From the NCBI RefSeq assembly GCF_020297365.1, contig NZ_JAIXIG010000009.1:49728-113727 (forward strand): a stretch of 64,000 bases of DNA, read 5' to 3'. A model generated the notes under the pieces. That model did not search any database. It had not been told where the DNA came from and saw nothing but the letters and a program-made list of their open reading frames with translations. The stretch comes from Curtobacterium oceanosedimentum. Its GTDB lineage: Bacteria; Actinomycetota; Actinomycetes; Actinomycetales; Microbacteriaceae. Positions 42,035 to 51,125 of the stretch are shown in pieces (within the stretch, counting starts at the first letter, position 1; every line of letters begins with the position of its first letter). Both the position numbers and the translations under genes were made by a program.

Positions 42035-42472
42035 ATGGACACGCTCGACCACCGCATCCTGGATCAGCTCCGGGACAACGCCCGCGCCGGCTACGGCGAC
42101 ATCGGGTCGGTGGTCGGACTCTCGGCCTCGGCCGTGAAGCGCCGCGTCGACCGGCTGGTCGGCGACGGGGTCATCCAGGGCTTCACCATCAAGGTCGACC
42201 CCGCTGTCGAGGACCGCGGCACCGAGGCCTGGGTCGAGCTCTACTGCCGCGGCACCGTCTCGCCCAGCGAGCTGCGCGCCCTGCTCGACACGGTTCCCGA
42301 GGTCATCGACGCCGGCACCGTGACCGGCAGCGCCGACGCCGTCGTGCACATGCGCTCGAAGGACCTGTCGGCGCTCGAGCAAGCGCTCGACAAGGTGCGC
42401 CTCGCACCCCAGGTGGACCACACCCGGTCTGCGATCGTGCTCTCCAAGCTCGTCAGTCGCGACACGGCGTAA
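42035..42472 (+). CDS. Lrp/AsnC-family transcriptional regulator (145 aa)
   Basis: An N-terminal winged helix (MDTLDHRILDQLRDNARAG, then SASAVKRRVDRL as the recognition helix) is followed by a RAM ligand-binding domain (about 60-145). It has a typical small AsnC length. It is divergent from the deiminase-fold/rocD pair, so arginine or ornithine is the likely ligand. It lacks a ribosome site and has TACGAT 8 bases upstream, a leaderless start. Confidence 0.9.
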   Translation: MDTLDHRILDQLRDNARAGYGDIGSVVGLSASAVKRRVDRLVGDGVIQGFTIKVDPAVEDRGTEAWVELYCRGTVSPSELRALLDTVPEVIDAGTVTGSADAVVHMRSKDLSALEQALDKVRLAPQVDHTRSAIVLSKLVSRDTA

Positions 42473-42482
42473 CGTCGCGTTC

Positions 42483-42860
42483 GTGGGACGCGAGCAGACA
42501 GCCTGGAGGCGCGTGGGGCCTCCCGTCCGATCGGGCGCAGCCCGGCGTCTGGTCACCGCGGCGACCCTCGCGTACGTGGCGAACTGCCTGTGGGGCACGG
42601 CGGTGGCCGTGCGGCTGATCCGCACGAAGAAGCTCCGCGTCGTGCACCACGGCCTGTTCGTGGTGACGGCCACCCTGACCGGCGCCGCCGCGACGACGCC
42701 GGTCTGGACGCGGGACCGCTCGGCCCTGTTCCTGCTGCCGGCGCTCGTGCCCCTGGCCGTCGCTCCACGCACGGACCCGCGCGCCAGAGCACACTGGAGC
42801 GTCGCGGTCGCCGCCGCCCCGTCCTACCTGGGGGCGCTGCTCAGCCGGCGCCGTGCCTGA
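42483..42860 (+). CDS. Small integral membrane protein (125 aa)
   Basis: About three hydrophobic helices (roughly 22-40, 55-72, 80-95) with basic N- and C-termini. GTG 42483 starts 10 bases after the AsnC stop, without a clear ribosome site; a later start is possible. No motif is recognised. It ends 21 bases before the nitroreductase gene and may share its transcript. Confidence 0.6.
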   Translation: MGREQTAWRRVGPPVRSGAARRLVTAATLAYVANCLWGTAVAVRLIRTKKLRVVHHGLFVVTATLTGAAATTPVWTRDRSALFLLPALVPLAVAPRTDPRARAHWSVAVAAAPSYLGALLSRRRA

Positions 42861-42881
42861 CGACGAGACGAGAAGGACGCA

Positions 42882-43712
42882 GTGGAGCTGTTCGAGGCCA
42901 TCCGACGACGACGCACGACGAACGGTGCGTTCCTGCCCGACCCGGTGTCCGAGGAGCACCAGCGACTGCTGATGGAGCTCGCGGGCCGGGCCCCGTCGCA
43001 GTTGAACAGCCAGCCGTGGCGGTTCGTGGTGATCGAGGAGCGCGACACGATCGACCGGATCGCGGCGATCAGTGGGCGGTCGATGACCAGCACGATGGCC
43101 GAGGGGACGTTCTTCGAGCGGTACAAGCCGTACTTCCGGTTCTCGCAGGCCGAAATGGACGCCCGGCGCGACGGCATGCTGTTCGACAAGCTGCCCGCAC
43201 CGCTCCGGCCCTTCACGAAGCAGGTGTTCACCAAGCGCGGGCAGGTGCTCATGAACGCGCTCCGGGTGCCGCAGACGCTGGGTGAGGAGAACCGGAAGCT
43301 CGTGGCCGGGTCGCCGATGCTGCTCGGCGTGATGCTCGACCGTGACGAGTACCGCAAGGAGGCGCGGAACGCGTTCTACTCGGTGTTCAGCATGGGCGCG
43401 GCGATGGAGAACGTGTGGCTCGCCACCACCGAGCTCGGCCTCGGGATCCAGTTCGTGTCGTTCCCGATGGAGATCGAGGAGGCGTGGGCCGAGGTCGAGT
43501 CCCTGCTCGAGGTCCCGCCGGAGCTCGAGCTGATGGCCGTGTACCGGATCGGGTACCTGCCACCCGAGCGTCGGCGCCCCGCGATCGACTGGGTGTCGAA
43601 CGAGCGGAAGCGACCGTCGCAGTACGTGTTCCGCGGCACGTGCGCGACCCCGCAGGCCGGGTGGGACGACCTGCCCGTCGTGAGCACCGACCCGGAGGCG
43701 ACCACCCCGTGA
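42882..43712 (+). CDS. Nitroreductase family protein (276 aa)
   Basis: An FMN-dependent oxidoreductase. The FMN phosphate site is in [12 protein letters not shown] (6-17), with [15 protein letters not shown] following, and the C-terminal [19 protein letters not shown] closes the flavin pocket. A middle insertion (about 80-140) enlarges the usual fold. GTG 42882 follows a weak GAAGGA. The stop overlaps the start of the DUF2071 gene (GTGA). Substrate unknown. Confidence 0.85.
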   Translation: MELFEAIRRRRTTNGAFLPDPVSEEHQRLLMELAGRAPSQLNSQPWRFVVIEERDTIDRIAAISGRSMTSTMAEGTFFERYKPYFRFSQAEMDARRDGMLFDKLPAPLRPFTKQVFTKRGQVLMNALRVPQTLGEENRKLVAGSPMLLGVMLDRDEYRKEARNAFYSVFSMGAAMENVWLATTELGLGIQFVSFPMEIEEAWAEVESLLEVPPELELMAVYRIGYLPPERRRPAIDWVSNERKRPSQYVFRGTCATPQAGWDDLPVVSTDPEATTP

Positions 43713-44470
43713 CCGACACCCGACCCGCTGACGGCGCTCCGGGCCTCCAACCCGTCGCCCCCGGCCTGACCGGCCGCCCCTGGATCTCGCAGGACTGGCT
43801 CGACGTCGTCTTCGTGCACTGGCGCGTCGACGTGTCGGCGGTGGCCCCGCTGCTGCCGGCCGGCACGCGACCCGACACGATGGCGCTCGACGGGACCGAC
43901 GACGGGGTGACCACCTGGGTGGGGCTCATCGCGTTCCGGTTCGAGGACACGCGGTTCCCGCCGTTCTCGACGGGCAGCATCGGCGACTTCGTCGAGCTGA
44001 ACGTCCGCGTCTACACCGTCGACGAGCAGGGGCAGCGTGGCGTCGTGTTCCTGTCGCTCGACGCCGGCAAGCTCCTGCCGACCATCGGCGCGCGTGTCGC
44101 CACCGGGCTGCCCTACCGGTGGGCGGTCGCGGAGTCGCGCAGCGGTGACGGACGGATCGGGTACGCCATGCGACGGCACGGCACGCACCTGCGGTCGATG
44201 GTGGACGTGCGGGTCGGCGACGCGATCGACGAGCCCGGGCCGCTCGAGACGTTCCTGACTGCACGGTGGGGCATGCACGTGCACCGCGCCGGTCGGACGC
44301 GGTTCTGGCCGAACGAGCACGAGCCGTGGCCGCTGCACCGGGCGTCGGTGGTGTCGCTGCGGGACGACCTGGTCGGGGCGGCTGGGCTGCCCTTCGGGCT
44401 GACGGAGCTCGAGCCGGACTCGGTGCTCTCCTCGCCCGGGGTCACGACGCGGTTCGGTCGGGGGCGCTGA
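43709..44470 (+). CDS. DUF2071 (YqjF-like) protein (253 aa)
   Basis: GTG 43709 overlaps the nitroreductase stop. [20 protein letters not shown] and [15 protein letters not shown] are typical of the family, with [22 protein letters not shown] and the terminal [16 protein letters not shown]. The role is unknown; some relatives act in fatty-acid or stress contexts. The 3' end overlaps the convergent membrane gene by 29 bases. Confidence 0.85.
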   Translation: MTDTRPADGAPGLQPVAPGLTGRPWISQDWLDVVFVHWRVDVSAVAPLLPAGTRPDTMALDGTDDGVTTWVGLIAFRFEDTRFPPFSTGSIGDFVELNVRVYTVDEQGQRGVVFLSLDAGKLLPTIGARVATGLPYRWAVAESRSGDGRIGYAMRRHGTHLRSMVDVRVGDAIDEPGPLETFLTARWGMHVHRAGRTRFWPNEHEPWPLHRASVVSLRDDLVGAAGLPFGLTELEPDSVLSSPGVTTRFGRGR

Positions 44471-45125
44471 GCGGTTCCTGGCCGCGTGGTGTGCGGGCGG
44501 CGATCCGGAACTGACCGACGGCCAGCAGGGTCGCGAACAGTGCGAACACGGCGCTGGCGATCCAGGCGGCACGCAGGGACTCCGGCACGCTCTCGACGGT
44601 GAGTCCGACGACGGCGAGGGTCGCGCACGCGACCGCGACGGTCGCAGAAGCCCATGCGGCCACGAGGTGATCGAACCGCGGCGCCGCGCGCGCGGTCGTG
44701 TACAGCCACACCGCGGCCCCCACCCCGACGAGCAGGCCGAGTCGTGACCCGACCAACGAGCTGGTGATCGCGACGACGACAGCAGCCGTCGCAGCGACGA
44801 CCACGCGGGTCACGTGGCTCCGCCACGAGGCCACACGCGTCTGTTCGTCGTACGCATGCCGACCGGTGACGAACACGGCGACGGCGCCGACGGTGATGAT
44901 GATCGCACCCGACACTCCGACGACGAGGGCGAGCACGCCCCCCAGGACGACACCGACGACGGCGAACGCGGCAGCGAAGACCACGGCCAGCACCGGGTAC
45001 GTCCAGACCTCGAGCGGCCGGTTCGGCGCGTTGAGCACCCAACCGGGCGGTGCTTCGTCGGTGGGGTCATCGGTCTCGGGGTGTCGGGTCTCCACCTGGC
45101 CATGATGTCCGGTCGCCGTCGTCAT
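44442..45125 (-). CDS. Multi-pass membrane protein (227 aa)
   Basis: About six hydrophobic helices occur between residues 40 and 215 (for example VLAVVFAAAFAVVGVVLG and IIITVGAVAVFVTG), after an acidic N-terminus (ETDDPTDEAPPG). No family motif is recognised. ATG 45125 lacks a clear ribosome site. Divergent from the SDR gene at 45195. Confidence 0.7.
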   Translation of the reverse strand: MTTATGHHGQVETRHPETDDPTDEAPPGWVLNAPNRPLEVWTYPVLAVVFAAAFAVVGVVLGGVLALVVGVSGAIIITVGAVAVFVTGRHAYDEQTRVASWRSHVTRVVVAATAAVVVAITSSLVGSRLGLLVGVGAAVWLYTTARAAPRFDHLVAAWASATVAVACATLAVVGLTVESVPESLRAAWIASAVFALFATLLAVGQFRIAARTPRGQEPLSAPDRTAS

Positions 45126-45194
45126 GGTTCGACGCAGCCGCTCCGGGGGACAGCGGCTGAGTGGTGCACGACCGGTCGCAGGTACAAGGGAGCC

Positions 45195-46190
45195 ATGACG
45201 CGAGTGGCAGTGGTGACCGGTGGATCCGCAGGACTGGGACGGGCGACCGTCCGGGAGCTCGCCGCACGGGGGTGGGACGTGGCCGTCCTGGCCCGCGGTC
45301 AGGAGGGCGTCGACGCCGCGGCCGCCGAGGTCGAGGCCGCCGGACGCCGGGGACTGGCCGTCGCCGTCGACGTGTCCGACCGTCAGGCCGTCGAGGCCGC
45401 TGCCGACCGGATCGAGCGGGAACTCGGGCCGATCGACCTGTGGGTGAACGGCGTCATGGTCGGCGTGTTCGGCAAGTTCCTCGACACCGCGCCGGAGGAC
45501 TTCGAACGGGCGCTGCACGTCACGTACCTGGGGTTCGTGAACGGGACCCGGGCCGCACTGTCGCGGATGGTCCCGCGCGGCCGCGGCCACGTCATCCAGG
45601 TCGGGTCGGCGCTCGGGTTCCGCGGCATCCCCCTGCAGGCCGCGTACTGCGGCGCGAAGCACGCGATCGTCGGCTTCACCGAGTCCGTCGTCTCCGAACT
45701 CCGCGAGCAGGGCAGCAAGGTCCGGGTCTCCCGCGTGGACATGCCGGCGCTCAACACGCCCCAGTTCCAGTGGGTGAAGTCGAAGCTGCCGCACCACCCG
45801 CAGCCCGTCGCACCGATCTACCAGCCCGAGGTCGGGGCGCGGTCCATCGCGGCCGTCGCCGAACGACCGCGCAGCCGCACGTGGGTCGGTGAGTCCACGG
45901 TGTACACGATCCTGGGCAACCGGATCAGCGGCCGCTTCGCCGACTGGTACGCGGCGAAGACCCTGGTGTCCGGGCAGCAGGCGCCCGACAAGGACGGCCT
46001 GGAGATGCGGGACAACCTGTACGAGCCGGTGCCGGGCGACCACGGAGCGCACGGGGTCTTCGACGAGTCGGCGCACGCCTGGTCGCCGCAGACGTGGTGG
46101 GTCGAGCACCGCCGGGTCGGCAACGGGATCATCGGTGCGGTGCTCGGTGCCGCCGGCGCCGTCGCGCTCGTGGCCGGGCGACGACGATGA
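45195..46190 (+). CDS. SDR-family oxidoreductase with C-terminal membrane segment (331 aa)
   Basis: A classical short-chain dehydrogenase. The NAD site is VVTGGSAGLGRA (8-18 region), with VGSALGFRG giving the Ser and YCGAK the Tyr/Lys pair. The C-terminal extension of about 90 residues ends in a hydrophobic segment, GIIGAVLGAAGAVALVAG, and RRR, a probable membrane anchor. ATG 45195 has AAGGGAG upstream. The stop overlaps the next gene (ATGA). Confidence 0.88.
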   Translation: MTRVAVVTGGSAGLGRATVRELAARGWDVAVLARGQEGVDAAAAEVEAAGRRGLAVAVDVSDRQAVEAAADRIERELGPIDLWVNGVMVGVFGKFLDTAPEDFERALHVTYLGFVNGTRAALSRMVPRGRGHVIQVGSALGFRGIPLQAAYCGAKHAIVGFTESVVSELREQGSKVRVSRVDMPALNTPQFQWVKSKLPHHPQPVAPIYQPEVGARSIAAVAERPRSRTWVGESTVYTILGNRISGRFADWYAAKTLVSGQQAPDKDGLEMRDNLYEPVPGDHGAHGVFDESAHAWSPQTWWVEHRRVGNGIIGAVLGAAGAVALVAGRRR

Positions 46191-46534
46191 GCCGCCGGGT
46201 AACCGGGCTCGCAGCGCCGTCGCTGGTCGAGATCGGTCGGGCCGGGCTCGGGCTGTGGCACCTGAGCCGTGCCCTGCGCGGCCGGGAGCAGGCGGTCCTG
46301 CACGGCGTGCTCGGTGTCCGGCAGCTGGCGCAGGCCCTGCTCGTCAGGCGCTCCGGCACCGGCAACGCGCACACCCTGAGCGCCGTCGTCGACGCGCTGC
46401 ACGGCGTGACCATGGTGCCGCTCGCGGTCGCCGACCCCCACCGCCGTCGGTTCGCCGTCGACCAGCTGTGGATCGCGACGGTCCTGGCGGTCGCCGAGGC
46501 CGCCGCGGTCGGTCGCGGTCAGCGCCGGCGCTGA
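46187..46534 (+). CDS. Hypothetical protein coupled to the SDR gene (115 aa)
   Basis: ATG 46187 overlaps the SDR stop (ATGA), so it is translationally coupled. The sequence is Arg/Ala/Leu-rich with weakly hydrophobic helices (ALHGVTMVPLAVA; QLWIATVLAVAEAAA) and a basic end. It could be a membrane-associated partner of the SDR protein. No family recognised. Confidence 0.65.
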   Translation: MSRRVTGLAAPSLVEIGRAGLGLWHLSRALRGREQAVLHGVLGVRQLAQALLVRRSGTGNAHTLSAVVDALHGVTMVPLAVADPHRRRFAVDQLWIATVLAVAEAAAVGRGQRRR

Positions 46535-46567
46535 TCCTGTCGGGGGTGCTCGGTAGCGTCCCCCGAC

Positions 46568-47119
46568 ATGAGCACGATCTACTCGGTCGCCTCGTCGCTC
46601 GACGGGTTCGTGGCCGCACCCGACGACGACCTCGGCTGGCTGCTGCAGTTCGGCTTCGAGCCGTTCCAGGAGCACCACGACCGGTTCTTCGCGGGCGTCG
46701 GTGCGATCGCGATGGGGTCGACCACGTACGAGTGGTTGCTGACCCACGACGACACCTGGGCCTACCCGGACGTGCCGACGTGGGTGTTCACCTCGAGGAC
46801 CCTGCCGGTGCCGGACGGCGCCGACGTGCGGTTCGTCTCCGGCGAGGTCGGCGACCACCAGGCCGACCTCGAGCATGCGGCCGGTGACCGTGACGTGTGG
46901 GTCGTCGGCGGCGGGCTGCTCGCGGCGCAGTACCAGCATGCGGGACTCCTCGACGAGCTGCGGGTCACCGTGATGCCGGTCGCGCTCGGTGCCGGAGCAC
47001 CGCTGCTGCCGGTGGCGGCCCCGACCCCGGTGTTCGCGCTCGTCGGTACGACGCCGTTCGCGGGCGGGGCAGTCGAGCTGCACTACCGCTCCGCGGCTTC
47101 CGCAGCTTCGTCGGCGTAG
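46568..47119 (+). CDS. RibD/dihydrofolate-reductase-like protein (183 aa)
   Basis: Opens with STIYSVASSLDGFVAAPDDD, then AIAMGSTTYEWLL, RTLPVPDGADVRFV, DVWVVGGGLLAAQYQ and LDELRVTVMPVALGAG, the pattern of RibD C-terminal-domain reductases. It probably uses NADPH; the substrate is unknown. ATG 46568 has TAGCGT 8 bases upstream with no ribosome site. Its TAG stop lies in the -10 box of the next gene. Confidence 0.85.
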   Translation: MSTIYSVASSLDGFVAAPDDDLGWLLQFGFEPFQEHHDRFFAGVGAIAMGSTTYEWLLTHDDTWAYPDVPTWVFTSRTLPVPDGADVRFVSGEVGDHQADLEHAAGDRDVWVVGGGLLAAQYQHAGLLDELRVTVMPVALGAGAPLLPVAAPTPVFALVGTTPFAGGAVELHYRSAASAASSA

Positions 47120-47129
47120 CGTCCGGACC

Positions 47130-47327
47130 ATGAGCGACAACGAGCAGACCGAGCCCGTCATGGACGGTGCCACCGAAGCCACGAACCACGAGAAGCTGCA
47201 GGGCCTGATCGAACAGGTCGACCACGACCACGGCGACGAGGGTGCCGGCGCGATGGCGGACCACCTGCGGGACCGCATGGACGAGACCGGCGTCGAGGCC
47301 GAAGAGGGAGGCGACGGCGAGGACTGA
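47130..47327 (+). CDS. Small acidic protein (65 aa)
   Basis: ATG 47130 has TAGCGT 7 bases upstream, which includes the stop codon of the previous gene. The protein is strongly acidic (MSDNEQTEPVMDGATEA ... EEGGDGED), with a helical centre rich in His and Asp (LIEQVDHDHGDEG). No known motif. Codon use is typical of the window, supporting a real gene. Confidence 0.65.
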   Translation: MSDNEQTEPVMDGATEATNHEKLQGLIEQVDHDHGDEGAGAMADHLRDRMDETGVEAEEGGDGED

Positions 47328-47338
47328 CCGCCGAGCGA

Positions 47339-47397
47339 CTTCGTGAGCAGGAATGGTCGGGTGCCGTGCGGGTACCCGACCATTCCTGCTCACGAAG
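47339..47397. terminator. 24-base-pair bidirectional palindrome (GTGAGCAG family)
   Basis: Perfect 24-base arms (47339-47362 with 47374-47397) with an 11-base loop, between the convergent small acidic gene and putA. The arm begins CTTCGTGAGCAGGAATGG, close to the one at 39606. Confidence 0.9.
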
Positions 47398-47424
47398 CGT
47401 GACGCGCGGAACGCTCGGGCGGGG

Positions 47425-50400
47425 TCAGACCCGCAGCTGGGCGAAGTCCGGGTCGACGTCACCGAACCGGTGCGCGGTGATCGACACCGACTGCTCGCGC
47501 AGGTACGGCAGCATCTCGATCAGGCCGGCCTCGACCACGGGGGCGTCGTGGATCGCGACGTCGATGCTCGCCCCGAAGGCTTCCTCGAGCGCGAGCGGGT
47601 CGCCACCGAGCAGACGGATGCGCGCGCCGGGTCCTCCGAACGCCGTGTGCCCCCGACGCTCCTGTCCCTGCGACAGCACGGCCTCCAGCGCGTCGACGGG
47701 CTGGTCGTCCTGGCCGTCGGACCAGTTCGCCTGGAACACCGCGCCGGACGACGCGCGGGCGTGGAACTCCTGGTCGGATTCCACCAGGTGGTCGACGACG
47801 TCGAGCGGGGACCGGCTCGACGCCAGCAGTTGCGTGAGCGGACCGGGCAGCGGGCGGGCCGTGCTGAGCAGGACGTGCGCACGCGCAGCGGTCGCGGCGA
47901 CGAGCGTCCGCACCAGGTCACCCGTCGAGGCGTCCTCGGCCTGGCGCACGATGACCGACTGCGGGCGGTGCCGCAGCACGTTCCGCTGCACGACGAGGCC
48001 GGCGAGGTCCTGCGACCGGCCGTAGCGCGTCTCGAGGGCCCGCACGTCGCTCAGCGCGCCGGCGCGGACGCGGTCGAACTCCTCGAAGGACAGGCCGCTG
48101 CGTGCCGCCTCGATGACCGCGGTCACGCGCGGGGGCAGGCCGTGCAGCTGGATGCTCTTGTGGACCGTGCGCGGCACCGGGAGCCACCGGCCGAGGGTCG
48201 CGACGTACATCGGGCCGCCGGCCTGGGTGCCGGTGCCGACCGCGGAGCCCTTCCACCCGCCGAACGGTTGGCGCCCCACGACGGCGTCGGTGGTGGCGCG
48301 GTTGACGAACAGGTTGCCCGCCTGCACGCGGCTGAGCCACTCCGCGACCTCGTCGACGTCGAGCGAGTGGATGCCCGCCGCCAGTCCGGAGTCGATGCTG
48401 TTCTGCAGGGCGATGGCCTGCTCGAGGGTCTCGGCGCGCATGATGCCGAGCACCGGTCCGGCGTGCTCCGCCTGGTGGAAGTCACTGCCGGGGCGCACGC
48501 CGTCGCGGATGCCCGGTGACCAGAGCCGCCCCGAGTCGTCGAGGGCCTCGGGCTGCACCAGCCAGGACTCCCCCGGTCCGAGCTCGGTCAGACCCTGCCG
48601 CACCGTGCCCTGCGGTTCGTCGATGAGCGGGCCGACCTGGGCCGTGGGGTCGTCGGGCCAGGCGACGCGGAGCGTGCGCGTGGCGTCGACGAGCTGACGG
48701 CGGAACCGCTCGCTCTCGCCGATGGACCCGACCAGCACCACGAGCGACGCCGACGAGCACTTCTGCCCCGCGTACCCGAAGGCCGACCGCACGATGTCCT
48801 GCACCGCGAGGTCGACGTCGGTACTCGGGGTGACCACGATGGCGTTCTTCCCGCTCGTCGCGGCGGTGAGCGGCAGCCCGGCCCGCCACCACCGGAACGA
48901 CCGGGCCGTGTCCGACGACCCGGTCAGGATGATGCGGTCGACCGCGGGGTGGCCGATCAGGTCGCGGCCGAGTTCGTCCTCGGCGATGTCGACGAGCCGC
49001 AGCAGCGAGTGCGGCACCCCGGCGTCCCAGAGCACGTCGGCGAGCACGGCACCGGACCGTTCCGCACGGGGCGCGGGCTTGAGCACCACGCCGCTGCCCG
49101 CGGCGAGCGCCGCCAGCACGCCCCCGGCGGGGATCGCGACGGGGGAGTTCCACGGCGGCACGACCACGGTGAGCCGCGGCGGGACGTACTGCGCGCCGTC
49201 GACGTCGTCCAGGCGGCGGGCGCTCTCGGCGTAGTGGTGGGCGGCGTCGACGGCCGCGGTGACCTCGGTGTCGGCCTCGGCGAAGGTCGTGCCGGTCTCG
49301 GCGGCCATCACCTCGATCAGGTCGGCCCGACGGGTCTCGAGCTCGTGCCCGATCAGGTCGAGGAGCTCCGCACGGTCGGACGGGTCCTGCCGCCCCCAGT
49401 TGACGCCGGCCTGGGCGGTGCGGGCCATGATGCGCTCGAGCGTGGAGCGGTCGGTGACCCGCGCCCCGCGGATCGTCTGCGCGCCGAGCTTCGAGCGCGG
49501 GACCCGGCGCAGGACGTCGAGCGCCCATGCCCGGTTGGCGGCGACGGTGGGGTCGGTGTCCGGGGCGTTCCGGAACGCGTCGCGCAGCACGGGTTCGCCG
49601 AGGGCGCGGTGGCGGTCCTGCGTGCGGTGCGTGGTCGGCACGGGCTCGTCGAGCGCTGCGACGGACGCCAGGTAGCGCTCCCGTTCGCGCTCGAAGACGC
49701 TGGCGTCGCGGTCGATCTCGGACGCGCCGGAGACGAAGTTCTCGGGGCTCGCGCTCTCCTGCAGCCGGCGCGCCAGGTACGCGATCGCGGAGTCGTACTC
49801 GTCGGGCTGCACGACCGGCGTGTAGAGCAGGACCTGCCCGACGTCGGCGCGCACCGCCTGGGCGTGCGTCGACGCCATGCCGAGCAGCATCTCGACGTCG
49901 ACCGCGTCGGTCACCCCGCGACGCTGGGCGAGCACCCACGCGGTGGCGAGGTCGAACAGGTTGTGGCCGGCGACGCCGATGCGCACGGCGTCGGTGCGAT
50001 CCGGGGTCAGCGCGGCGTCGAGCATCCGCAGGTAGGCGGTGTCGGTCTCGCGCTTGCTCCCCCACGTCGCGAGGGGCCACTCGTGCAGGATCGCGTCGAC
50101 GTGCTCGAGGGCGAGGTTCGCGCCCTTCACGAGCCGCACCGTGATCGGCGCGCCACCGCGCGAGCGGCGTTCCTGCGCCCACACGGTCAGCGCGTCGAGG
50201 GCCGGTGCGGCGTCGGGCAGGTACGCCTGCAGCGCCACCCCGGCGGGCAGGTCGGTGAACTCGTCGCGGTCGAGCAGCGCGCGGAACACCGCGAGGGTGA
50301 CGTCGAGGTCGCGGTACTCCTCGACGTCGAGGTTGATGAACTTGGCCGGACGGCCCGACGCCAGCGGAGCGGCCGCCAGTCGGTACAGCGGGACGAGCCG

Positions 50401-50997
50401 GTCGACGACGCGCTCGACCGTCTGGTCGAACCCCCACGACGACAGCTGCGGCACGACAGCGCTCACCTTGACCGACACGTGGTCGACGTCGTCGCGCGCG
50501 AGCAGGTCCATCGTGCCCTGCAGCCGGCGGTCGCTCTCGGCGCTGCCGAGCACTGCCTCGCCGAGCAGGGCCACGTTCAGCCGGGTGCCCGGTCCGCGCA
50601 CCCTGGCGAGCGCCGGCCCGAGCTTGGCCGTGCTGGCGTCGATGACCAGGTGCTCGGTCATCCGGCGCAGGATCCGACGCGCGGTGGGGATCACGGCCCA
50701 GGGCGCCATGGTGGCGAACCCGCCGCCGAGCGTCACCGCGCCGCGCAGGTACCAGGCGAGGAAGTCGGGGACGTCACGGCTGAGCTGTTCGAGGTTGCGG
50801 GCGGCGACCCGGGGGTCTTCCGGACGGATGACCTTGTCGATGAAGCCGCGCGTGAAGTCGAGTCCGCGTTCGTCGCGCAGCGCCTCGGTCAGGCGGGCCG
50901 CTCCGGGGTCCGGCTTGGCCCCCGCAGACGCCGCCAGCCACCGTCGCACGAGCGCGACGGCGTCGTCGGTGGTGTCCTGCAGACGGGCGCTCGGCAT
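47425..50997 (-). CDS. putA: Bifunctional proline dehydrogenase / L-glutamate gamma-semialdehyde dehydrogenase (1190 aa)
   Basis: Oxidises proline to glutamate. The proline dehydrogenase barrel (about 100-440) has LARDDVDHVSVKVSAVVPQL, VRLVKGANLALEHVDA and LGMASTHAQAV. The aldehyde dehydrogenase (about 480-960) has PPWNSPVAIPAGG, TGSSDTARSFRWW and the nucleophile in AGQKCSSASLV (Cys747). At the general-base position 34 residues earlier the chain reads TAATSGKNA, with Ala713 where Glu is expected. ATG 50997 has TACGAT 6 bases upstream (leaderless). The divergent MarR gene probably regulates it. C-terminal 200 residues unassigned. Confidence 0.92.
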   Translation of the reverse strand: MPSARLQDTTDDAVALVRRWLAASAGAKPDPGAARLTEALRDERGLDFTRGFIDKVIRPEDPRVAARNLEQLSRDVPDFLAWYLRGAVTLGGGFATMAPWAVIPTARRILRRMTEHLVIDASTAKLGPALARVRGPGTRLNVALLGEAVLGSAESDRRLQGTMDLLARDDVDHVSVKVSAVVPQLSSWGFDQTVERVVDRLVPLYRLAAAPLASGRPAKFINLDVEEYRDLDVTLAVFRALLDRDEFTDLPAGVALQAYLPDAAPALDALTVWAQERRSRGGAPITVRLVKGANLALEHVDAILHEWPLATWGSKRETDTAYLRMLDAALTPDRTDAVRIGVAGHNLFDLATAWVLAQRRGVTDAVDVEMLLGMASTHAQAVRADVGQVLLYTPVVQPDEYDSAIAYLARRLQESASPENFVSGASEIDRDASVFERERERYLASVAALDEPVPTTHRTQDRHRALGEPVLRDAFRNAPDTDPTVAANRAWALDVLRRVPRSKLGAQTIRGARVTDRSTLERIMARTAQAGVNWGRQDPSDRAELLDLIGHELETRRADLIEVMAAETGTTFAEADTEVTAAVDAAHHYAESARRLDDVDGAQYVPPRLTVVVPPWNSPVAIPAGGVLAALAAGSGVVLKPAPRAERSGAVLADVLWDAGVPHSLLRLVDIAEDELGRDLIGHPAVDRIILTGSSDTARSFRWWRAGLPLTAATSGKNAIVVTPSTDVDLAVQDIVRSAFGYAGQKCSSASLVVLVGSIGESERFRRQLVDATRTLRVAWPDDPTAQVGPLIDEPQGTVRQGLTELGPGESWLVQPEALDDSGRLWSPGIRDGVRPGSDFHQAEHAGPVLGIMRAETLEQAIALQNSIDSGLAAGIHSLDVDEVAEWLSRVQAGNLFVNRATTDAVVGRQPFGGWKGSAVGTGTQAGGPMYVATLGRWLPVPRTVHKSIQLHGLPPRVTAVIEAARSGLSFEEFDRVRAGALSDVRALETRYGRSQDLAGLVVQRNVLRHRPQSVIVRQAEDASTGDLVRTLVAATAARAHVLLSTARPLPGPLTQLLASSRSPLDVVDHLVESDQEFHARASSGAVFQANWSDGQDDQPVDALEAVLSQGQERRGHTAFGGPGARIRLLGGDPLALEEAFGASIDVAIHDAPVVEAGLIEMLPYLREQSVSITAHRFGDVDPDFAQLRV

Positions 50998-51003
50998 GCT
51001 CCG

Positions 51004-51118
51004 ATCGTATGCCGCACGTCCGACGCCACATCGGAGCGCGCCGTGCGTCGGCCAGGGTTCATCCGAGCGGATGAAACCACCGACGGCACGGTCCGACCAG
51101 CGAGCCGGTGGATACGCT
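51004..51118. promoter_or_regulatory. Divergent leaderless promoters of putA and the MarR gene
   Basis: The minus-strand TACGAT (51009-51004) is 6 bases before the putA start, and the plus-strand TACGCT (51113-51118) is 7 bases before the MarR start. Both fit TANNNT. The region between, including CGGATGAAACC and AACCACCGACGG, probably binds the MarR protein. Confidence 0.45.
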
Positions 51119-51125
51119 GGTCGGC

